A stretch of 29,306 nucleotides of DNA from Thelonectria olida (taxonomy: Eukaryota > Ascomycota > Sordariomycetes > Hypocreales > Nectriaceae), in NCBI GenBank assembly GCA_020736575.1, contig JAGPYM010000123.1, positions 1-29,306 on the forward strand, in the 5' to 3' direction. The notes under the pieces were generated by a model. The model was not told the origin of the DNA, made no database searches, and was given only the letters and a program-made list of their open reading frames with translations. This document shows positions 20,906 to 29,306 of the stretch, piece by piece. The number at the start of each line of letters is the position of its first letter. The stretch's first letter is position 1. The position numbers were made by a program, and so were the translations under genes.

Positions 20906-22422
20906 ATATCTTCTACACTAGAAAAAGCTGCGCTACTAAAGGCTAAGATTCGCCTAGCGCAAGCCGCTTTGGAGTTTGAGGCAGATCTTTCTACTAAGCA
21001 GAAGGCTACTTTTTATACTTATAAATCCCAGTTATATAAATTACTTTTAAATATTTATAATATTATATAACTTATAATTAAAATTAACTATTATATTTTT
21101 AGGAAGTTTAATAATAGGTAATATTTTAAACCTTATTTAATTAATATATTATAAGCTATTTAATAGTTTATAATATTTAGGAATATTATAATTAGTAGTT
21201 TTTAAAATATAATTATATATAATATTTAATTGCTAGTGCAAATAATATTACTTATTAGTTTTTTTAAAATTTTATTTTTTTATTCTCTAGCTAATATTTT
21301 ATTTAATTGCTTATAAACTTCTCTTTTTATTTTAAAAAGTTATTAACTCTTTTTATAATTATTAGTTAATTAGCTTCTTATTATAAAAAATAGCCTTATT
21401 TTATCTCTAGTTTAAGATTTTATAATTATATTTATTTAAATATTTTATTATAATTATTTATTTTATTATAAGCTATTAAAATTAATAAAAAAGTTAATTT
21501 TAAGATAGCTAGTATTATTTTTAAGTAATTTTAATATAAAAAACTATTAATTAGAGCTTAATTAATAGGCTAGTTTAATTAGAGAGAAAGTAAGCCTTCT
21601 AATAGGTTAAACTATTAAAAAGTAGAGTTTTTATTTTAAAACTCTATTAAAGTTCTTTAAATCTAAGTTATATTATAAAAGGCTAAAGGCTTATATTTAT
21701 ATTTTTAATTCCTACTTTATATATAACTATTAGAAAATATAAAAGGAGATTGAAAAGGCTAAAAATGTAGCTTTATTTAATTAAAACTCTAAATACTAGG
21801 GCTAGAAAGTTTAAATAGATTTTTATATACTAATATATAAAAGTAAGCTTAAATTAAAAAGTCTATTTTACTAGCTAATATTATTAATAATTTAAACCTT
21901 TATATTTAAAATATAAAACATTTAATAGTATATTTCTTTTATTATTATAATATTTTTAAAAGCTTAAACGCGCGTATAATTTTTAGCTTTTTAGCTTAAT
22001 AATTATTATATCTAATTTTAAACCTTATTATAATAAAAAAACTTATTAATAAAACTATTTTAATTATAAATTTTAAAAAATATTTAATATATTTTAGCGC
22101 GCCCTTTTATTTAATTTTAAAGCTTTCTTTATTTTAAATAGGCTAAATAAATATAATAATTTTTAAAGAGAGATATTAATTTAATAACTTTAGAAACTTT
22201 AAAATGCATTTGTATTATATATTTGCATTTTATTTAAATTAAAAGCTAATAATATTTTAAAGTTAAGCTTAAAACTATTTGCTAAATATAATACTATTGC
22301 AATTTTTAATAAGAATTCTAATATTATAAGCTTTATTAAAATAGAGTTAGAAAAATATATAAAATTTAAAGAACTTAGAAAGCAGCTTATAATAGGAAGC
22401 CTTATACTTATTTTTAAAATAG
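20906..22422 (+). pseudogene. RIP-degraded ghost of a DUF7708-NACHT NLR-like gene
   Basis: The reading starts at 20906, where ATA stands for the expected ATG (GCC-ATA, good start context). LLKAKIRLAQAALEFEADL and TKQKATFYTYKSQ follow, before the AT-rich zone begins. The same frame continues about 310 codons to the P-loop without an indel, although stops appear where Gln or Trp is expected (for example TAA 21152, TAA 21161, TAG 21164). Recognisable remains are REKVSLLIG, KRLKAYIYIFNSYF, a degraded P-loop (about 21842-21863), LLANIINNLN, YFFYYYNIFKSLNARIIFSF, and Walker B as FFILNRLNKYN (22125-22157), where Asp, Gly, Glu and Cys codons have become Asn, Arg, Lys and Tyr. Further on come FKLKANNILKLSLKLFA and SFIKIELEKYIKF. 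Two single-base losses in A runs shift the frame near 21856-21860 and 22075-22080. Family matching is from memory of fungal NLRs. I lose the thread after about 22422. Confidence 0.75.
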
Positions 22423-25400
22423 TTTAATAGTAAGAGTAATAATATAACCTAACCCCTAATAGAAGTAACTATAAAAGGTAAATATATAAAAGATAGAACA
22501 ATAGAAGTCTAGAGGATAATTAACTCTTATTTATAATTAGTTACAATTATAAATAAAAATAAAATAGAAAATAATAAACTAACTAATTAGAAAAATAATT
22601 AGAAATATTAAAATAAATTATAAAAACTTAATAAAAATTAATAAAATTATAAAAAAGGCTTATATTTACTTTAAAGGTTTCTAGCCTTCCCTTTTAAATT
22701 ATATAGCTTAATTTAATAAGAAGCTTAAATTACCTAATTTTATTAACTTTTAATAAAAATCCTCTATTTTTATTATTACATTCTCTACTAATAACCTACT
22801 ATCTATTATAAACCTCCCTATATAAGCTAACTCTTACCCTTAAGATTTAAGGGCTATATAAAATACTATTATAATATAAGTTTAATAATAAAAACTAATA
22901 GTAATAAGAGGTAAAAAGCTAATATATAAAAAGAAAAATAAAAAAACTTAAATAGTAAAATATAAATTTAATTAATCTATTTAAATATTTTTAATTCTAT
23001 TTATTAAAATATAAATATTACTATTAATAATTAAATATAATAATATTAATTATTACTATTATTATTATTATCCTCCTTACTTTATTATTTTATTTCTTTT
23101 ATTACTTTATTACTTTTATTTACCTTTCTATTTTTAAATTATATAAAGTATTTAGCTAAATAGCTATAAGTATAAGGGACTTAAGTTATTTAAAAGTAAT
23201 TAATTTATAGTAAGTTTTAATAATAAATACTTATATTTAAGTAATAATAGGTAGTTATAATAGGAGTAGTATAAACTAGAATAGCAAATTAAAGTTATAA
23301 AAGCTAAAGTAGTAAAATACTAGCTTACTAGTTTAAAAGGTAGTAGGCAGATAAGATAAAAACTAGAGAGATTTCTTAAAAAGGACTTAATAAGTAGGGC
23401 TTATTTTATATAATAGTAGAGAATCTATTTAATTTTTATAAGTATAGAGAGGGGCTTTTAGTTAAGGGCTAAGTTAAAAGAATAGGCAAATTATTAATTA
23501 GGCAGGTAATAAGTATTTATTAGAAGATTAAAAGGAAGATTAGCTTTAGGGATAGGATTAGATATAAGAGATAATTTTTTTAAAAAAAATAGGTATTAAA
23601 TATAATATAAGTATTATATTTAATAGTTTAATTTATTATTAATTCTATTTAATATAATATTTAGCTTAAAATATTAATTAAATTAAAAGGTAAAAGTATT
23701 AATTAAAAGTAATAGTAATTTTTAGCTATTAGATATTAAAATAAGCCTATTAGAAATAAAAGTAATATATATTTTAATATAATTAATTACTTATATAATT
23801 AGTTAGACTTTTATTAAATTTAATATTTAAAATAGTTTATAATTATTTAATTATATTAAACTCTTTAAATAGTTTAAAAACTTATAATACTATTTAATAA
23901 GTTTAATAATAGTAAGCTTTTTACTAATTAAATTATTAATTAAAAGGTAATACTTAAGTTTATAATATAATAACTTATATATTTAATAGCCTTTTTAGCC
24001 TTCTTTTTTAAAGACTTAAAAGGTATTTTAGCTATTTATAAAAATAAAGCCTTTTACTTATTACTAGGAGTTTTAAATATTAAAATCTTAAGTAAAATAA
24101 GATAATAAGAGTATTTAAGCTTTTTAAATAAAAGTAAATAAGTAATAATATTAAGGTCTTATTTAGGGATGCACTAGTTTCTAACTTAAATAGTAGCTAC
24201 TATTAAAAAAGCTAATATATAAACTTTAATAGTATTATTAATAGGCTAGGGGTTCTAATATATTTTATATTCTTTAAACTTAATAATAACTTGTTACTTA
24301 TTCTAATAGTTTATAATAGAAAAACTAGGCCAGTTAATTACTTAAAATCTACTATATTAAGTATAGTTTAAAATAGCTCTTATAAGTAAGTGGGCAAGAT
24401 TAACTTATTTATATTATATTATTTTAAAATTATTAAAGTAGTTATTAAAGTTTTTACTATTATAAATAAGAAGATTTTTAATATTAATCTTTTTAAGGGC
24501 TAGTATTATAAAAAACTGCTTTATTTAATTATTTCCCTTATTTAAATCCTTAAAAAGTACTAACTATTTAATTTAATAAGCACAAATATTTAATTTTATT
24601 AAAATAGTAAGAACTTAATTAGGTTTATATTAAAAGATTAAATAGTACCTATTTTAATAAATAAAATACTGAACTAATAGGAGTAAGTAAGGTCTACTTA
24701 GCTAGCCCCTACTAATATTTATAAGTTTAAAAAAATATAAGTTATAATAATATAATTATAAGTCTAACTATCTTTTTAAATATAAATAAAAGGTAAAATA
24801 TAATAAAGTTATAAGGGAGACCTATTAAAATAAGTACCTAGTAAAATGCGCAAGCTATATATTTTAATTATTTATTTAAATTAAAAGAAAACTATTATAA
24901 TAAAATAAATAACTAGCTGCTTTATTAAAAATAACTAATTTCTAGTAATAGTTATTATAATTAATAAGGTAAATAATAAACTATTTATTATAATAAGTTA
25001 TTTTTAGCTTTATAAAGCTATTAAAACCTATATTAATATCTTATATATTAGCTATATTTATATTAAAAAAAAGGAAAATAAAATATAAAACTCCCTAATT
25101 ATTTAGTTTATTTATATAATAAGTGGTAGGAAGTTAAATATTATTAGTTTTCTTATAATAGTAATTAAATCTTTTATATTATAAGAGATAGTATATAATA
25201 TAATTTAAAGCCCTAATAAGAAAGTATATATACCTTTTAATAATATTTATGTACTCTTTTAAATATTAGTATAATATTCTTCCTATATAATACTAATAAT
25301 TCGGCCGTTTTTAAACAGATTATAAGAAGGGATATTTTTAAACTTATTTATATAAACAGGTTAAGAGAAATTAAATAACTATTATATAATATTTAAAGGC

Positions 25401-28400
25401 TAATAGATTTAGAAATAAATAAAAGTAGGCTGCTAATATAGCTCAGTTACTAAATTAGAAGATATAACTACTTCCTTTTATAATAGAACCTAGCCTTCCT
25501 TTTAAACTAGTAAATATTAATATAAAAGAAGCTAATAGAGTGGCTATAGTTATAATAGGGAAATATTTAGTACTATTATTAGCTAAAGTATAAGTCCTTA
25601 TTATTAAAAGGTAGTACTAGTTAGAGTTAGTAGCTAGAAATCTTCTTATTAGTATAAGTAGGAGTTTATAAATAAGTCTACTTATACTTTAAATAATATA
25701 ATATTTAGAAGTCTTAGCTATTATAATTAGAATATAATAGGAAGTTAGAAATAGTAGATTAACTAGTAATTAAATTAAAAAAAGAAATAGAAAGTAAGTA
25801 TTATAAAAAGTTATAAAAATAAGTATTTAAATATAAGGTAGGTTAATAAGCTTTAAAAGAAAAATATAAAAAGGGAAAAGCTATATTATTTAAAAGAGAA
25901 AATACTAAATAGTTTATACTATTTAATTAAATATATATTATATTAAACTAATTAAGTAATAGAAGGCTATAAATTATTAGCTAGTTTATATATTTACTTA
26001 ATTGCTCTATTTTTATAAATTACTTTAATAACTTTTATAATTATAACTTATATTTACTTTTAATATTATTTTCCTTTCTTTTCTTTTTTCTTATTAATCT
26101 TTATTTTTATTATATATCTATTTAATTAAATAATAATATTATACCTTCCCTTATTTTAAAGCTATTTAAAAATAAAATATAATAGGCTAACCTTTCTAAT
26201 ATTTCTTATTATATTATAAGTAAGATTTAAAGTAATAAGTTTTAAATTTAAGTTTAAATAAACTAGTAAGATTATAATAAGTATTATATTTTAAGTAAGT
26301 AATATACTTATATAAGGTATAAGTATATAAATTAGAGTTCCTTTTTTTAATTATACTACTAATTATTTAAAAAATATATTTTAAAACTATTTTATAATTT
26401 AGGTCTACTTTTAAATAGCTTTAAACTAACTTAACTAGCTTTTATATATTAAACTTTACTTAATAATAAGATTAAAAAGAAATATTAGCTGCTTTTTAAT
26501 ACTAGATTTAATATAATAAGACTCTAATTCTATTTTATAAGGCCTTAAAATTACTTCTATTTATTTTTATAATTAGTATATATTCTACTAATTTAATTAT
26601 CCTTTTAAAGTATTTATATATAATATTTCTAGCTATTATAAGTAAAAAAAGGCTTTTATTATTACTTTTTAAGCTATTAGAATCCTATTATATATTTAAT
26701 TATATTAAAACTTATACTTTTAATATTTTAATAGTAAATAAGTATATTTTAACTCCTTTTTATACTTACTAATCTATTATTAGGTTTATATAAGGGTAAT
26801 ATACTAATTATATTTAAAACTTATATAATAAGTTAAATAGGCCTATTTTAATAATACTTCTTAAAAAAGTAAACTATAATATTTATTAATTACTTATAGG
26901 TAAGGTATATATATAATTTAAAAGAGTATAATATTAGAATATAAACTAGGCCAGCTGCCCTTATATTACTATTATAATAAAGGTTTATAATTTACAAGTT
27001 AGTAAAATAAAAAGAGGTTTAAGCTATTATTAAAAAGTATATAGATTTTAATATATTAATAGGTTTTTAAAATATAATTAAATATTAATATTTTAATAGG
27101 TAGGCAGTCCTAGGTTTCTAAATTATAATATTAATTAAATATAATAACTTTTTAATTTTAAACTATTTAATAGAAAGAATTATATTTTTATAAGTATATA
27201 ATATATTCTTATTATTATTAGTAGGTATTATAAGTAGTAAGTGCTAGTATTTTATATTTTAAAATAGTATTTATTTTTATTAAAAGCCTATTTTTATAAT
27301 AGTTTTATTATATTTATTTCTTATTTCTATATATCTTACTAGTATTACTAGTTATTATAATTAAATAATTAACTTATTTTAAATATATTCTTTATATTTA
27401 GCTTTTTTTAGCTATTTACTTATTTTATTTAAATATACTTTTAAGCACTTATTAATATAAGATTTCTACTTTTAATTTTTATAAATTTTAAACTTTTAAT
27501 TTTATATTTTTTAATATAAATTATTTATATTTAACCTCCCTAAGGTATACTCTATTTATTATTATTAGTACTTACTATTTTAATACTTTATTTTACTTTT
27601 TATATATATAAAACTAATTATTTATATAGGTTTCTTTATTAATTAAAAGGAAAAGTAATAAAAGGAAATAAGTATTATTTAATATAAGGGCTTAAAAAGA
27701 AACTTTATAAATAGGTAGTTATTTTCCTATTCTCTTTTTTACTTTAAACTCCTCCTTATAATAGTAAGAAATAAATCCTAAACCCTTACTATTACTACTT
27801 TTTAGCTATATAAATCTTTTTAAAAGGTTATATTAAATATATTTAGCTTTTATTTCTTTATTTAATAGGTAAAATAATTTAAATAGAGCTATTAGTTCCT
27901 TTTAAAAGGGGTAGGCTATTAGCTTACTTTTTTATTTTTATTATTACTTAAGTTGTTTATATTATTAATAGCTATATTCTTTTAATCTTGCCCTTTTTTA
28001 TAACTTACTTTATATTTTTTAACTACTTATTATAAAAGATTAATTATTAAACCTTAGTTATTATAATTTTCCTAACTTATTTAAAAACTATTATAATTTT
28101 TATAAACTTTTTTAAATAATTACTATAAATAAAGGTTAATAATTTAGGCTATTTAAGTATATTAAATAATATAATCTCTTAAGGACTTACTAATTATATA
28201 AAATAGACTAGTTATTCTTTTAAAACTTTCCTTATAAAATAAGTCTTTAAAATGCTTATATTATATTTAATACTAGATTACTAATTATAATAGGGCTTTT
28301 ATAAATTAAATAAGGGTATAATTTATTTATTTTTTAGCAAGCTTCTATTAGTATATTATAACTTTATACCTTACTTTTTTTATATTTTATCTATTTAAAT

Positions 28401-29306
28401 AATAATTTTAAGTCTAATATTAACTATTTAATTATATATTTAAATATTATTTTATAAGATTATTTTTTATATAAAAATATTAACTTTAGTAAAAGGATAG
28501 GTTTATATTTATTAATAAGAAAAAATAGTAAGTAATTATATAATACTTAAAGTATAAATTAGTTTACTAATAAAAGGTTTCTAAGTTATTTAACTAAAGC
28601 CTTAAATAATTTAAATTTCTCTTTTTAATAAACCTTATAATTAATTAGTACCCTGATTTAATAATACTATTAGCTTTTAAGTTATATATTAAAATAAAAA
28701 TAACCTTAGCTTCTATTAATTTTATAATCTCTTTAAAGTCTTTTTAAAGCTTTAAGCTATTATTAATTATAATAGTAAAAATTATACCCTAGCAGCCTAT
28801 TAGTTTTCTAATAAAAAGCTTTACTATACTAATATTAAATATTAGTATAGCTTTAGTTTTAACCTAGCTTATAAGGTTATATCTAGCTTTAAAAGATATT
28901 TATAGCCTCTTACTTCCTTAAGGTATTAAGTATTTATATATACTTTTATTATTAGTTATTCTATATAATAGGAACTATATTCTCTTATACTATTATATTA
29001 AAATACTTTTAATAAGTTTTATAAATTAAATTATATTTATAATATCTATTTATAAATTTAACTACTAATACTATTACCTAAGTATTATAATAGTTATTTT
29101 ATATTTCTTATAGTTTTAATTAATATAATAATATTAAATTAATTAATTCTTACTTTCTTATTTATAATTATTAAAATGGGTTTATATAATCTCCCTAATT
29201 TTATAATTATATTCTAATATAGCCACTTTAAATAAATGCCTTTTAGCTTCCTTTTAATTATTTATATATATAGTTTATTAACTTCTTAAGTTTTATATTA
29301 TTTATA
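22423..29306. repeat. AT-rich RIP-degraded block, right flank
   Basis: About 6.9 kb of very AT-rich sequence with TpA in excess and few CpA, TpG or CpG dinucleotides. No open frame of useful length is left on either strand. It probably consists of several old transposons and perhaps the rest of the ghost NLR gene. Around 25260-25900 there are faint protein-like strings that could come from a DNA transposon, but not enough to name it. Confidence 0.85.

Noticed and set aside
25260..25900. Possible ghost of a pogo/mariner-type DNA transposon (strings such as FKLIYINRLREIK and a Lys/Arg-rich stretch near 25850).
   Set aside because: The similarity is faint, needs frame changes, and could arise by chance in AT-rich DNA. 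A stop-tolerant search would be needed.

Overview
The window looks like a piece of a filamentous ascomycete (Pezizomycotina) genome shaped by repeat-induced point mutation (RIP). The main signs are long, extremely AT-rich blocks poor in CpA and TpG, a retrotransposon whose two LTRs differ only by transitions, short fungal introns (49-61 nt) with GTAAGT/GTGAGT donors, and fungal-specific NLR-like (STAND) genes. No rRNA, tRNA or CRISPR array was seen.

Layout. 1-2421 is AT-rich RIP-degraded DNA. 2422-10573 is a full-length Ty3/Gypsy chromodomain retrotransposon on the minus strand, with 390-bp LTRs at both ends and a 5-bp target-site duplication (CTAAT). Gag, protease, RT, RNase H, integrase and chromodomain are all recognisable but carry stop codons. 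It also has about 1.7 kb of extra coding-like sequence between Gag and protease, and an antisense reading frame between pol and the 3' LTR. 10574-11045 is AT-rich again.

From about 11150 to 20905 lies a gene island of normal base composition. It holds a 5'-truncated Helitron protein fragment (plus strand), then two minus-strand genes in tandem. One is a three-exon NACHT-WD40 NLR-like gene (17585-12852) with two frameshifts that bracket its P-loop. The other is a five-exon gene (20827-18057) for an 846-aa protein ending in a NO VEIN/DUF3883-type module, with a perfectly in-frame 21-bp minisatellite coding for SNEEEAL repeats.

From 20906 rightwards the DNA turns AT-rich again. The first 1.5 kb can still be read, in frame, as the plus-strand ghost of a second NLR-like gene (DUF7708-like N-terminus plus NACHT), in which codons have been changed almost only by C-to-T and G-to-A. 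The remaining 22.4-29.3 kb is RIP-degraded DNA that I cannot assign.

Together the island looks like the surviving part of an NLR/allorecognition-type cluster trapped between RIP-silenced repeats: one NLR that is intact apart from two small indels, one dead NLR, and a NOV-module protein between them. That they work together is an inference from position only.
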